Source: an uncultured Lachnospiraceae bacterium
Lineage (GTDB): Bacteria > Bacillota > Clostridia > Lachnospirales > Lachnospiraceae
NCBI GenBank assembly: GCA_947063675.1
Contig: CAMSTM010000018.1
Span: 1 to 35,417, forward strand
Direction of reading: 5' to 3'
DNA: 35,417 bases
Below, one piece after another: positions 1 through 8,777 of the stretch. Under the pieces are notes generated by a model. That model was not told where the DNA came from. It made no database searches and saw nothing but the letters and a program-made list of their open reading frames with translations. Both the position numbers and the translations under genes were made by a program. The stretch's first letter is position 1. Each line of letters opens with the position of its first letter.

Positions 1-27
1 GGAACGGCAAAATTTTTTACACTTCTT

Positions 28-2229
28 TTACTTCTTTATCTCACATGAGCAAATGAATTTGGATTTCATGTATAGCGTAGGGTCAACACCATCCAGCCAT
101 ATGCACCAACGCTTCTTTCCTTTCAACAATTCTTCACCACCTACATATTCACGGATAAATTGCTCATTTTCAGGGTTTTCTTTTAACAACTGCTGTACTG
201 CTTCCTCATCTAAAACCAAATTGTTATTATCAATCGGCATTGAACCATAACACATTTCCGGCACATCTGCCAAAGGTTTTGAACGACTACGAATCAATAT
301 CGTTGGAGCATCAACCAAATATGGGTTTATGTTTTCTACTACAACATATCTTGCATCTGTGAATATATGCTTTTCTCCAATGAACCTCTCATTACAAAAG
401 CCGATAATGACACAATGGACATGGGCTTTCATAGTCGCTTCGCTTGACCATATAAATGTACGATACGCAAAGATAATGTTTGTTCCATACTGTTGTAATT
501 TAGTCCACAATACCGGAGGCTGCTCGCCCTGTGTAATGGAATTTGTAGAAACAAAAGCGGCATGTATCTTAGTACCCTGCATAGATTCGGCAGCTTTAAT
601 ATACCACCCTGTAACATAATCCATATTTCCAACGCCAGAAATACCTTTACTGTAAAGATTCAATAAATCTTTCTTTTGTTCAGGTGTTTGCTCTTTTTTT
701 CCAACAAACGGCGGATTGCCCATAATATAGTTTAGCTCCTGCTTGGGAACCACATCTGCCCAATTTATACGCAGGGCATTGCCCTCAGTAATGTTGGTGT
801 AGGACTTCAGCGGCAGAAAATCCAAGTGCATCAGAACGATTTCTTCTGTTTCCTTCATCATCTGGCTTTCCGCAATCCAAAGGGCGGTTTTTGCAACTGT
901 TACAGCAAAGTCGTTAATCTCAATGCCGTAAAACTGTCCCAGAGACACCTGAATGGGATTCCAGCCTGCATCGCCAAAGGAAATTTGCCCGTAAGATAAA
1001 ATCCTCAGCACTTCGTTTTCCAGTCGGCGCAGGCAGATGTAGGTTTCCGTCAAAAAATTCCCGCTACCACAGGCAGGGTCTAAGAAAGTCAAGGAAGCCA
1101 ACTTGTTCTGAAAATCTTCCAACTTCCGTTTTCTGGTTTTCTCTACTACGATTTCGCAAATCTCACCGAGTTCCTTTTTCAAATCATCAAGAAACAGCGG
1201 GTCAATGACTTTGTGGATATTCTCGCTGGAAGTATAGTGCATACCGCCACTGCGACGTGTTTCCGGATTCAAGGTGCTTTCAAAAACAGCGCCGAAAATA
1301 GTGGGGCTGATTTCAGACCAGTTAAAATCCGTACTGGCCTTGTCCAGCAGCAACGCCCTAATTGCATCTGTAAACGGTGGGATTTCAATATCTTCATTTG
1401 CAAACAGGCCGCCATTCACATAAGGGAATGCAGCCAACTGCGGATTATCGTCTTTCAAATACGGGTCACGATTTTCAGGCGTAGTATCCAGCACCTTAAA
1501 CAATTCAACCAGCGCTTTTCTCATGTGTCTGGTGTCATATTCTGCCAGATAGTCATGGAACATTCCATGATGCCCGAAGATGCCCGCATCCTCCGCATAT
1601 AAACAGAAAACAAGGCGCACACAAAGGACATTCAAACTTTTCAAGGCGTGTTCGCTGTCGGGATATGCATACTGTTTATGGAACGCATCATAAAGCAAGC
1701 CAACCATTTCACCGGCGGCAATAGATACTTCCATTTCACGCTTCAAATGTTCTCTGCCCTCATCAACTAAAAATTGCAGGCGGTAATATTCTTTTTCAAG
1801 ATTTTCCAGTAAAATTTCTTCCGGCTCGCCACCAGGGCGTTCCATATCGTAGACAAAAAACTTTTCAAAATTGCATGTCACGACCCAGCGTGGATGCTGC
1901 GACAGGGGCAGTTCTGTGATATAACGCTTCGCCTGCTGAAAGGGTGTCAGTAATGTACCATCTGATTGCTTAATAGGCTTTTTCATATCCTTGCCCAACC
2001 CCTTTTGTTCAATTAGTACCTTTGTGGATGGAATTGTCCCATCTATGAAACTGGTGTGATCAAGATGCACCTGCTCCTCAAATGTTATAAATTGTTCAGG
2101 ATGTTCCACACCATAGACATCACGAAGTAGCGAAAGCCAGAATGGTTGACTTTCTCCTTTTTCGTAACCTTTATCTCTCCAATATGCAGCAAATTGTCTT
2201 GCCGCTTCTTTTTGTTGTGTATCGTTCAT
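28..2229 (-). CDS. MmeI-type (type IIL) restriction-modification protein, 3'-truncated
   Basis: Family role: a single polypeptide that both methylates adenine and cuts DNA at a distance. Start chosen at 2229 because a GGAGG lies 5-6 nt upstream; an upstream in-frame extension to 2379 would overlap rlmD. Visible in the 733-residue product: an N-terminal PD-(D/E)XK-like nuclease site (D63, then E74-Q-K76), a helical linker (about 150-340), methyltransferase motif I DPACGSGNF (about 384-392) and motif IV NPPF (about 505-508), then the start of the post-catalytic region ending soon after GKKRWCIWL. Family members (about 900 residues or more) continue from here through the rest of the target-recognition domain and a C-terminal helical domain; those are missing because of a TAA at 28-30. 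Other frames of the last 70 bases still read like family sequence, so this looks like a frameshifted or decaying gene rather than a natural end. It follows rlmD by 29 bp if the rlmD slip is corrected. Confidence 0.8.
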   Translation of the reverse strand: MNDTQQKEAARQFAAYWRDKGYEKGESQPFWLSLLRDVYGVEHPEQFITFEEQVHLDHTSFIDGTIPSTKVLIEQKGLGKDMKKPIKQSDGTLLTPFQQAKRYITELPLSQHPRWVVTCNFEKFFVYDMERPGGEPEEILLENLEKEYYRLQFLVDEGREHLKREMEVSIAAGEMVGLLYDAFHKQYAYPDSEHALKSLNVLCVRLVFCLYAEDAGIFGHHGMFHDYLAEYDTRHMRKALVELFKVLDTTPENRDPYLKDDNPQLAAFPYVNGGLFANEDIEIPPFTDAIRALLLDKASTDFNWSEISPTIFGAVFESTLNPETRRSGGMHYTSSENIHKVIDPLFLDDLKKELGEICEIVVEKTRKRKLEDFQNKLASLTFLDPACGSGNFLTETYICLRRLENEVLRILSYGQISFGDAGWNPIQVSLGQFYGIEINDFAVTVAKTALWIAESQMMKETEEIVLMHLDFLPLKSYTNITEGNALRINWADVVPKQELNYIMGNPPFVGKKEQTPEQKKDLLNLYSKGISGVGNMDYVTGWYIKAAESMQGTKIHAAFVSTNSITQGEQPPVLWTKLQQYGTNIIFAYRTFIWSSEATMKAHVHCVIIGFCNERFIGEKHIFTDARYVVVENINPYLVDAPTILIRSRSKPLADVPEMCYGSMPIDNNNLVLDEEAVQQLLKENPENEQFIREYVGGEELLKGKKRWCIWLDGVDPTLYMKSKFICSCEIKK

Positions 2230-2278
2230 TTTATACCTCCGCCCAACATTTTCAAGAATCAAATCATTCCAAAATACT

Positions 2279-3961
2279 TCAATGCATATGTAATCGCCGC
2301 TTTTTTTCCGGTGGACATTTCGGCTGTCTGGCGTTCTCAGACTTCGGCTTGTTATAGTTCTCACGCTCAATAATACCATATTTCTGTTTAATCTGAGCGA
2401 TATAAAGGGAGGAAACCTTTAAGCTGGTCTGCTGCAACACACGCTCTTTTATCTGTCCGTATGTGGCGTCATTCTGGAAACCGGGCATATCCATGTCCTC
2501 TAGCGAGAACTCCACACGCACTTTCTTTGAGTCGATTTCTCCCTTGGAAAGCATTACAACCGTCTCCACCCCCACCGTCATCGGAAACATATCCACCGCC
2601 CGCACTCTCTCAGCCTCATACCCTCCGTCGCAGAGCACCTTCAAATCCCTTGCCAGCGTTGCGCTGTCGCAGCTTACATACACTACCCGCTGCGGCGTCA
2701 TTTTCAGAATCGTATCAAGGCAGGCAGCATCGCACCCCTTTCTGGGCGGGTCCACCACAATCACATCAGCAAAGATACCGTCCTTTTCATATTTTTCCGG
2801 CAGCACTTCCTCCGCCTTTCCGACAAAAAATTCCGCATTGGAAATCCCATTATTTATGGCGTTTTCCCTGGCGTTCTCGACCGCCTGAAGAATCACCTCC
2901 ACCCCGCAGACCTTCTTTGCCTTCTCCGCCAGAAACAGGGAAATCGTGCCGATACCGCAGTACAAATCCCAGACCGTCTCATGCCCGGTAAGTCCGGCAT
3001 AAGACAGAGCCAGACTGTACAGCTTTTCCGTCTGCACAGGGTTCACCTGATAAAAGGATACCGGCGAAATCGCATAGGTAATTCCCCTGCCTGTCCGCTC
3101 AAAATTATTGTCCGCATCACATACATGGATAGTATCTTTTATCGTCTCTTTTCCCCAAATCAGGCGTATTTCCTGTCCGAGAATCACGTTTGTCCTTTCC
3201 GTATTGATATTAAGTGACACGCTTGTCATATTTGGAATCATCAAAAGCGCATCCAACAGTTTCTGCTGCGCCGGAAGCTCTTTTCGTTTTCCTTTCAGGT
3301 TTACCACAAGGCACACCATGATTTCCCCGCTGCAAAAGCCCTTCCGAATCAGAACATGGCGAATCAGACCCTCCCCTGTGCTCTCATCATAGGCAGGAAC
3401 CCTGTTTTCCCTCATATAGGCAAGGATAATCTCCAGTATTTCCTTATTTTCTTTTACTCCCAGATGGCATTCTGTATTTGCCACGATGGAGTGGGTTCTT
3501 CCCGCATAAAAACCTGTGACGGGTTCTCCCTCCCTGTTCGTCCCTACAGGGTACTGGGCCTTGTTCCGATAGTAAAAAGGCTCCTCCATTCCCACAATGG
3601 GCTCCATTATACGGTCAATCTTCTCCGGCGCAAAGCCACCAATCCGTATCAGATTGTTTCTGACCTTGGATGCCTTAAACTCCAGCTGCTTTTCGTAGCT
3701 CATGCTCTGTATCTGGCAGCCGCCGCACTGTTTATGAAAGGCGCACTTTGGCTCCACACGAAAAGGAGAAGGTGTGAGCACCTTCTCTAATCTTCCGTAA
3801 GCATAGTTTTTCTTCACCCGCGTGACGCGGATTTGCGCTTTATCACCGATAATTGTATCCTTGACGAAAAAGGGAAAGCCGTCCTTTTTTCCCACTCCTT
3901 CTCCCTCAGAGGTCATATCCGTAATTTCCACCGTCAGAATCTGATTCTTTTCGTAATCCAT
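2279..3961 (-). CDS. rlmD: 23S rRNA (uracil-C5)-methyltransferase, RlmD/RumA type, with C-terminal extension and apparent frameshift
   Basis: SAM-dependent C5 methylation of a uracil in 23S rRNA (RlmD/TrmA family; exact target base not decidable here). N-terminal TRAM domain (about 1-60), iron-sulfur cysteines C73-x5-C79-x2-C82, SAM motif DLYCGIGT, motif VDPPRKGCD, and the catalytic cysteine in VYVSCDSATLARDL. Start set at 3961: GGAGG lies 6 nt upstream, whereas the ATG at 3967 abuts it with no spacing. After the enzyme comes an extra C-terminal module of about 80 residues (KVRVEFSLEDMDM onward) that I recall from Lachnospiraceae homologues. In the given sequence it ends ...CPPEKKRRLHMH; adding one A to the A7 run (T7 on the plus strand near 2301-2307) instead reads CPPEKKAAITYALKYFGMI with a stop at 2259-2261, the expected family ending. 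Starts 16 nt after the yhaM stop, so same transcript. Confidence 0.9.
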   Translation of the reverse strand: MDYEKNQILTVEITDMTSEGEGVGKKDGFPFFVKDTIIGDKAQIRVTRVKKNYAYGRLEKVLTPSPFRVEPKCAFHKQCGGCQIQSMSYEKQLEFKASKVRNNLIRIGGFAPEKIDRIMEPIVGMEEPFYYRNKAQYPVGTNREGEPVTGFYAGRTHSIVANTECHLGVKENKEILEIILAYMRENRVPAYDESTGEGLIRHVLIRKGFCSGEIMVCLVVNLKGKRKELPAQQKLLDALLMIPNMTSVSLNINTERTNVILGQEIRLIWGKETIKDTIHVCDADNNFERTGRGITYAISPVSFYQVNPVQTEKLYSLALSYAGLTGHETVWDLYCGIGTISLFLAEKAKKVCGVEVILQAVENARENAINNGISNAEFFVGKAEEVLPEKYEKDGIFADVIVVDPPRKGCDAACLDTILKMTPQRVVYVSCDSATLARDLKVLCDGGYEAERVRAVDMFPMTVGVETVVMLSKGEIDSKKVRVEFSLEDMDMPGFQNDATYGQIKERVLQQTSLKVSSLYIAQIKQKYGIIERENYNKPKSENARQPKCPPEKKRRLHMH

Positions 3962-3977
3962 ATTCATCCTCCGCCTG

Positions 3978-4922
3978 CTACTCCATCCCCGTCTTTCGCA
4001 GATTGGAATCGAACAGCCGGTTAAAGCCCATCCACTCTCCCTGGCTGCTTCCCTCGAGAATTTCCGTAAAGGTCTGCATCTTTGCGTCCGTATTGTCCGC
4101 AAAATTCAAAGCCACTGCTTCCATAATCGCCGGTTTTTTCGGCGAGCCGAATTCATATTCCCCGTGATGGGCCAGGATACAGTGTTTGATTTCACTGGCA
4201 AGCAGCGCCGGAAAACCGTCTATCTGAGCAATTTTTTCCGCAACCATCTCCGTCCCTATAACGATATGGCCGAGAAACTGCCCTTCCTCCGTGTAATCAT
4301 TCTGCGGGAAAAGCGAAAGCTCCCTTGTTTTCCCGATATCATGGCAAATCGCAGCGGTAATAAGCAAATCCCTGTTCAGCACAGAATATGCTTTGCAATA
4401 GTAGTCGCAAAGTCTTGTCACGCTTAACGTATGCTGCAAAAGGCCGCCCACAAATCCATGATGCACGGTTTTTGCCGCGGAGGACTTTTTAAATGCCCTG
4501 ATAAAATCCTCGTCCCCCACGAAAAACGCCTGCAGGAGCTGGTTCAGGCAGGGATTTTTCACCCTGTCAATAAATCCCAGCAGTTCTCCGTACATTTCTT
4601 CAATATCATACTTGCTTACCGGAAGATAATTGGAAGGCTCATATTCCCCCTCGCGGCACTTTCTGATTCTTTTTACATTTACCTGCAAAGCGCCCTGAAA
4701 GCTTGTGACGTCTCCGTATACTTCTATGTAATCCAGAACGTCAAATTCCGCGATTCCCGCATTGTTCGGGTCCCAGACCTTTGCGTCGATTGTTCCTGTT
4801 TTATCCTGTAGAATCAGATTCTCATAAGGCTTTCCGTTCTTGGTGACCGCAGCCTGTTTGTGCTTGCACAGGTAGATATCAAATAGTTTTTCCCCGTCTT
4901 TATAATCCTTGATATATTTCAT
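3978..4922 (-). CDS. yhaM: 3'-5' exoribonuclease YhaM (OB-fold plus HD domain)
   Basis: Cytoplasmic 3'-to-5' exonuclease acting on RNA (and DNA in B. subtilis), involved in mRNA turnover. The product is 314 residues, the same length as B. subtilis YhaM as I recall it. N-terminal OB-fold (about 10-90, with DKTGTIDAKVWD) and a C-terminal HD phosphohydrolase-like domain: H164 in LLQHTLSV, the HD pair in CHDIGK (about 194-195), and further histidines in HCILAHHGEYEFGSP. The start has AAAGGA about 8 nt upstream. It lies 90 bp downstream of the HtrA-like gene with no visible terminator and 16 bp upstream of rlmD, so all three are probably cotranscribed. No odd features. Confidence 0.92.
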   Translation of the reverse strand: MKYIKDYKDGEKLFDIYLCKHKQAAVTKNGKPYENLILQDKTGTIDAKVWDPNNAGIAEFDVLDYIEVYGDVTSFQGALQVNVKRIRKCREGEYEPSNYLPVSKYDIEEMYGELLGFIDRVKNPCLNQLLQAFFVGDEDFIRAFKKSSAAKTVHHGFVGGLLQHTLSVTRLCDYYCKAYSVLNRDLLITAAICHDIGKTRELSLFPQNDYTEEGQFLGHIVIGTEMVAEKIAQIDGFPALLASEIKHCILAHHGEYEFGSPKKPAIMEAVALNFADNTDAKMQTFTEILEGSSQGEWMGFNRLFDSNLRKTGME

Positions 4923-5012
4923 TTTCCAAATCCTTTCTTACCCGGCCTCGTATCAGATTTCCCTTGCGGCAAAACCGTACCGGCCTGATGCCGTTCTTTT
5001 CCCGGCGCTCTA

Positions 5013-6353
5013 TCAGGGCTTCATCCCCAGCACCGCGTTTACTTCCATTTCCATATAATTTTCCGGCCCCTGCCGCATCAAATGAACGGTTATTGTGCTT
5101 TCCGGCTGCTCTAAAAGAAGCGCTTTCACCAAATCCTGATATTCAAGAACTTCCGTTTCATTGATTTTTGTAATCACGTCGCCGCTTTGGATTCCCGCAT
5201 CCATGGCCGGTGAATCCATATCGATTTCCATAATATAAGCGCCAGGGGGAACGCCCATCTCCTCGCCTACTTCCTCTGTCACATCCACTCCGTAAACTCC
5301 GAAATAGGCAATATCCCTGTCATTGGAAAGGCTCTCCACCAGCTTTTTCAAATCGGATATTCCAATGGCGCTCACAAGATTTTTCATGTCAGAGGCATTA
5401 TATGCCATGTCGATAATTCCAACCACCTGTCCCCGCAGATTGATTAATACGCCGCTGGCATTGCTGCTTCCGTAAATATCCGTCGTGATGTATCTGTAAT
5501 TGGAATCCGGAAGCCGGATAGGATTTCCTGTAGAGGTAATATTCCCGTAGCACAGGGAGCCCTCCGTCCCTGTGGGTCTTCCCAGCGCAATCACCGGGCT
5601 TCCCACAAGATTGCTGCCTGATGTTCCGAGAACCACCGTTCCCGTGCTCTCAAGCGTGCTGCTTAGCATGGCCACCTTTGATATGGAAAGCACCGCAAGT
5701 CCGGTATTGCTGTCGCCCTTTTTAATAGCGGCCGGATATTCCTCCCCGTCCGCAAAAATCACCTTCAGGGAATCCGCGTCTTTTATGCTGCTTACATTGG
5801 CAAGAATCAAAAGCTCCTTTCCGTTATCGGCCACCACCGCGCCTGCCACCGCGCCTGCCACCGCGCCTTCGCTTTCATATTCATTCACCAGCCAACCCAC
5901 GTCCGAAGTCACTCCCACAACCGTAACCACGGACCGCTCCGCCTCCCTTGCCATGTCCTTCATATTTGCAAAAAGGGTCATATAATCCTCGCTGCCAAGC
6001 TCCATCTCCGAAAGAAGCCGAGCTATCTGCTCGTCCCCCAGCACCGCCGGCTGCGGAGAAGGCGTGGGCGTCGGGTGCATCTGCGACTCATCCGCAATCA
6101 TGTCCTCAGGAAGCACCTCGTTTTCCTCTGTTTCTTCTACCAGAACCACGGTCTGAGGCTCCTCCTCAGGGTAAAGCCTGTTGCTGATAACAGGCTCCAG
6201 CAGTAAAAACGTAAAACAGGCCACCATGCCGAATACAACCGCCATTGCCGCCGTAAGGAGCGTCCGCCGCACAAGCTTCCGCCTGTTTATGGGTCTTTGT
6301 TTGATAGTTTCCTTCATAAAATCAGTGTTGTCCTGATTTATATTCTCCTTCAT
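5013..6353 (-). CDS. Membrane-anchored HtrA-like PDZ protein lacking the catalytic triad
   Basis: Layout of a DegP/HtrA protease: basic cytoplasmic N-terminus, one membrane segment (about 32-53), an acidic/proline-rich extracellular linker (about 62-105), a trypsin-like fold (about 140-320) and a PDZ domain (about 350-440). All three catalytic positions are changed on alignment by eye: ILTNNHVI is ILANVSSI (His to Ser188), KTDLAVL is NTGLAVL (Asp to Gly218), and NSGGPL is NASGVL (Ser to Ala299). It is therefore probably a non-proteolytic binding or scaffolding protein, possibly an envelope-stress sensor or chaperone (inference). The ATG at 6353 is chosen because AAGGAG sits 7 nt upstream; the in-frame TTG at 6359 would be only 1 nt from it. 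A 12-bp tandem repeat codes for AGAVAGAVAGAV just before the region of the missing histidine. Confidence 0.82.
   Translation of the reverse strand: MKENINQDNTDFMKETIKQRPINRRKLVRRTLLTAAMAVVFGMVACFTFLLLEPVISNRLYPEEEPQTVVLVEETEENEVLPEDMIADESQMHPTPTPSPQPAVLGDEQIARLLSEMELGSEDYMTLFANMKDMAREAERSVVTVVGVTSDVGWLVNEYESEGAVAGAVAGAVVADNGKELLILANVSSIKDADSLKVIFADGEEYPAAIKKGDSNTGLAVLSISKVAMLSSTLESTGTVVLGTSGSNLVGSPVIALGRPTGTEGSLCYGNITSTGNPIRLPDSNYRYITTDIYGSSNASGVLINLRGQVVGIIDMAYNASDMKNLVSAIGISDLKKLVESLSNDRDIAYFGVYGVDVTEEVGEEMGVPPGAYIMEIDMDSPAMDAGIQSGDVITKINETEVLEYQDLVKALLLEQPESTITVHLMRQGPENYMEMEVNAVLGMKP
5834..5868. repeat. 12-bp tandem repeat, about 3 copies, inside the HtrA-like gene
   Basis: The plus strand reads ccaccgcgcctg three times in a row (the last copy one base short). 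The unit is a multiple of three, so copy changes alter the protein by four residues (Gly-Ala-Val-Ala) without a frameshift. It lies between two predicted strands of the protease-like fold. Confidence 0.9.
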
Positions 6354-6376
6354 CCGCAAGCTCCTTTTTACTGCTT

Positions 6377-6382
6377 ATTATA
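6377..6382 (-). promoter_or_regulatory. Candidate -10 box for the HtrA-like gene
   Basis: TATAAT on the minus strand, about 24 nt ahead of the ATG at 6353 and directly after the tRNA terminator. No convincing -35 hexamer is found 16-18 bp upstream, so this is tentative. Confidence 0.3.
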
Positions 6383-6384
6383 AC

Positions 6385-6417
6385 AAAAAAAGCTCTGAAA
6401 CACGATTTTCAAAGCTT
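6385..6417 (-). terminator. Rho-independent terminator after tRNA-Pro
   Basis: Minus-strand stem AAGCTTTGAAA / TTTCAGAGCTT (11 bp with one G-U pair; arms 6407-6417 and 6390-6400) closed by a short loop and followed by a run of seven T at 6385-6391. Placed 36 bp downstream of the tRNA. Confidence 0.85.
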
Positions 6418-6452
6418 CTTTGCATCAACTAATGCCACTGACGGCTGAATCA

Positions 6453-6526
<74 letters not shown>

Positions 6527-6545
6527 TAACCTTACGACAATGTAC

Positions 6546-6574
6546 ATGATACAATTTTTGCGGCCAGTTGTCAA
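6546..6574 (-). promoter_or_regulatory. Promoter of tRNA-Pro
   Basis: Minus strand: perfect -35 TTGACA (6569-6574), 17-bp spacer, -10 TATCAT (6546-6551). Transcription would start about 6539, 13 nt before the mature 5' end of the tRNA. Confidence 0.85.
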
Positions 6575-6595
6575 TGTAATTTTTACAAAAGAATG

Positions 6596-8767
6596 CTACA
6601 AAAGCAGATACACCACCGTAATAATCAGTCCGATACAAAACAGCAGCAATCCAAACGACAGGCTCCTGCTGATAATGGTTCCCACCTCGGATAATTCCTC
6701 GTAAACCATGGCAAACTTATGCTCATAATCCACATCCCGGGGCTTTTTCCTGCGAATTGTGGCATTGCACAGGCGTTTCCATCCGTTTGCCGCGCATCCC
6801 AGGGCGTGGGTAAGGGGCGTGCCCTCCTCCAGCTCGCGGGGGATTTCACTGTCCCTGTAAACCGTCTTCCTTAAAAATACCACCGCAAAGTCCACCAGGC
6901 TGTCCAGCACCCTGCAAATCACGCCGAACACAAAGGGCAGCGCCTTCAGTAAAACAGGACGGTAAACCACATCCTCCAGGTCCAGATACTTATACCACCT
7001 GTTTACGTAAACCGTCTTTCCCTCTTTCTTTTCCACAAGCCAGAGCCTTACGATAATCAGATAAATCAACACGCCGATGCCGATGGAGATTCCCGCGCCC
7101 TTTAAGTTTTCAAAGGAAAACCAGGAAGCCATGCCGTAGGCCTTTACAGAGCCCTGCAAAAATCCATAGCCCAAGTCAGCCAGGGGATTCATAATCTGAT
7201 TCGGGAAAAATCCCATAATGGGAAGAAGGGTTGCGCTGATTGTCAGCGCGGCGGCGCTGGTTTTATCCATATAGCTTCCCTTTAAGCTGTCAAACCGCTC
7301 CTGTGTCTGCGGATTACCGTTCCTCTCTACAAATAATACCACATACAGCTTTAACATATAGGCCACTGTAAGGCCGCCGCTTACAAGGAACGCCCACTCG
7401 ATTCCCCTCATGGTATCTGCGCTGAAAAATCCGGCAGCGGCTCCCTCCTCCAGCAGATTGGCATATTCCACAATGCTTTCATGAATCAGAGTCTTACTCA
7501 CATAGCCGTTCCACAGCGGCATACCGCCGATTCCCAGCGCTCCCATCAGAAAAATATAGTGAAGAAGCGGCTTTTTTCTGCCAAAGCCCTGCACCTCGTT
7601 TAAATCCAGCTTATGCACATTCATAAATACCACGCCGGCCGCCATAAACAGCGCCAGCTTAATCAGGGAATGGTTCACCATATGGAGAAAGCTTCCCCTA
7701 AGAGCAAGGGCATTATCCTGTGCCAGAAGCCCGGACATTCCCACCCCCACCAGAATAAATCCAATCTGGGAAACGGAAGAACAGGCCAAAGTCCGTTTTA
7801 AATCCACGGAGAAAAGAGCCAGCACCGCGCCCACTGCCATAGTGGCGACGCCGATTACCAGTATCAGGCTGCCGAATGCGGCGTCTCCCAGAAAAATACG
7901 GCTGGATAAAATCAGGATTCCAAACATGCCGGCTTTCGTGAGGATTCCTGAAAGCAAGGCTGAAGCCGGAGCCGGAGCAACCGGGTGGGCCTTGGGAAGC
8001 CAGATATGCAGCGGGAATGCGCCTGCCTTTGCCCCGAAGCCAAAGAGAATGCAAAGCCCTGCCGCCCACAGTCTTCCGGTGCTTACAGCGCTCCCGGCTC
8101 CCCGGCCGGCCGTTCCCGCTGCCTCCCCGGCGCCCAGTCCCGCAAAACTCCCGGCCGAATTTGCTATCTGCGCCGATAATCCGGTAAGCTGGTCGTACCG
8201 CAGAGTCCCCGTCATGTCATACAAAAGGAAAATTCCCATCAGCATCACAAGTCCGCCGATTACCGCAACTGCAAGGTAAGTGGCCGCAGCCCGCAGCGAC
8301 TCTTTCTTTTCGTCGTGAGCCACCCAGACATAGGAGGCAAGAGACATTATCTCAAAGAAGATAAACGCCGTATAAAAATCCGCGGACAAAAACACGCCTT
8401 CCGTAGCGCCCAGCGTCAGAAGCAAAAACAGGTAGTATCTGTTCCTGTTTCTGTAATGGGCAAAATATTCTCTCGAAAACAGGGTGCTCATAAACCACAT
8501 GAAAGCGGCGATTGTTCCGTAAAGCGCCCGGAAACCGTCCAGCGTAAAGAAAAGCCCCATACCGCAGACCCCCGGCAGCTCCGCTATCTCTCCGCTGCCG
8601 CCCACTGTGAGGATACGAATCAGATGATACAGGAACACTCCAAACTCGATTCCCGTCACCGCATCCGCGAAATAATTCCTCATTTCCTTATTTTTTCTTC
8701 CGATGATATATCCGATAACAGCAGACAGCATGGGAAAAAACACCGCGCCTGTAAGTAAAAATTTCAT
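6596..8767 (-). CDS. Proton-conducting transporter subunit 4 (NuoL/MrpA-type, long C-terminal region)
   Basis: Integral membrane antiporter-like subunit of the Mrp/complex I superfamily, expected to move H+ or Na+ across the membrane. The key charged residues are present: glutamate in FIFFEIMSLASY (TM5), lysines in FGFGAKAGAFPLHIWLP (TM7) and GILTKAGMFG (TM8), histidine/lysine in HMVNHSLIKLALF, and lysine in NGYVSKTLIHE (TM12). It is the longest of the four paralogues (723 residues); the last 180 or so residues add membrane helices and a charged loop, reminiscent of the NuoL tail. ATG at 8767 chosen because AGGAGG is 6 nt upstream; it starts 10 nt after the preceding gene's stop. Last gene of the operon, followed by the separately promoted tRNA-Pro. 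No terminator is visible behind it. Confidence 0.88.
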   Translation of the reverse strand: MKFLLTGAVFFPMLSAVIGYIIGRKNKEMRNYFADAVTGIEFGVFLYHLIRILTVGGSGEIAELPGVCGMGLFFTLDGFRALYGTIAAFMWFMSTLFSREYFAHYRNRNRYYLFLLLTLGATEGVFLSADFYTAFIFFEIMSLASYVWVAHDEKKESLRAAATYLAVAVIGGLVMLMGIFLLYDMTGTLRYDQLTGLSAQIANSAGSFAGLGAGEAAGTAGRGAGSAVSTGRLWAAGLCILFGFGAKAGAFPLHIWLPKAHPVAPAPASALLSGILTKAGMFGILILSSRIFLGDAAFGSLILVIGVATMAVGAVLALFSVDLKRTLACSSVSQIGFILVGVGMSGLLAQDNALALRGSFLHMVNHSLIKLALFMAAGVVFMNVHKLDLNEVQGFGRKKPLLHYIFLMGALGIGGMPLWNGYVSKTLIHESIVEYANLLEEGAAAGFFSADTMRGIEWAFLVSGGLTVAYMLKLYVVLFVERNGNPQTQERFDSLKGSYMDKTSAAALTISATLLPIMGFFPNQIMNPLADLGYGFLQGSVKAYGMASWFSFENLKGAGISIGIGVLIYLIIVRLWLVEKKEGKTVYVNRWYKYLDLEDVVYRPVLLKALPFVFGVICRVLDSLVDFAVVFLRKTVYRDSEIPRELEEGTPLTHALGCAANGWKRLCNATIRRKKPRDVDYEHKFAMVYEELSEVGTIISRSLSFGLLLFCIGLIITVVYLLL

Positions 8768-8777
8768 TCCTATCCTC

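Noticed and set aside
2230-2379. N-terminal extension of the restriction-modification gene into rlmD
   Set aside because: The extra residues come from the rlmD 3' end in another frame; a proper GGAGG and ATG exist at 2229.
2461-2991. Plus-strand proline/serine-rich open frame opposite rlmD
   Set aside because: Low-complexity composition typical of a reversed GC-biased gene; rlmD motifs on the other strand explain the region.
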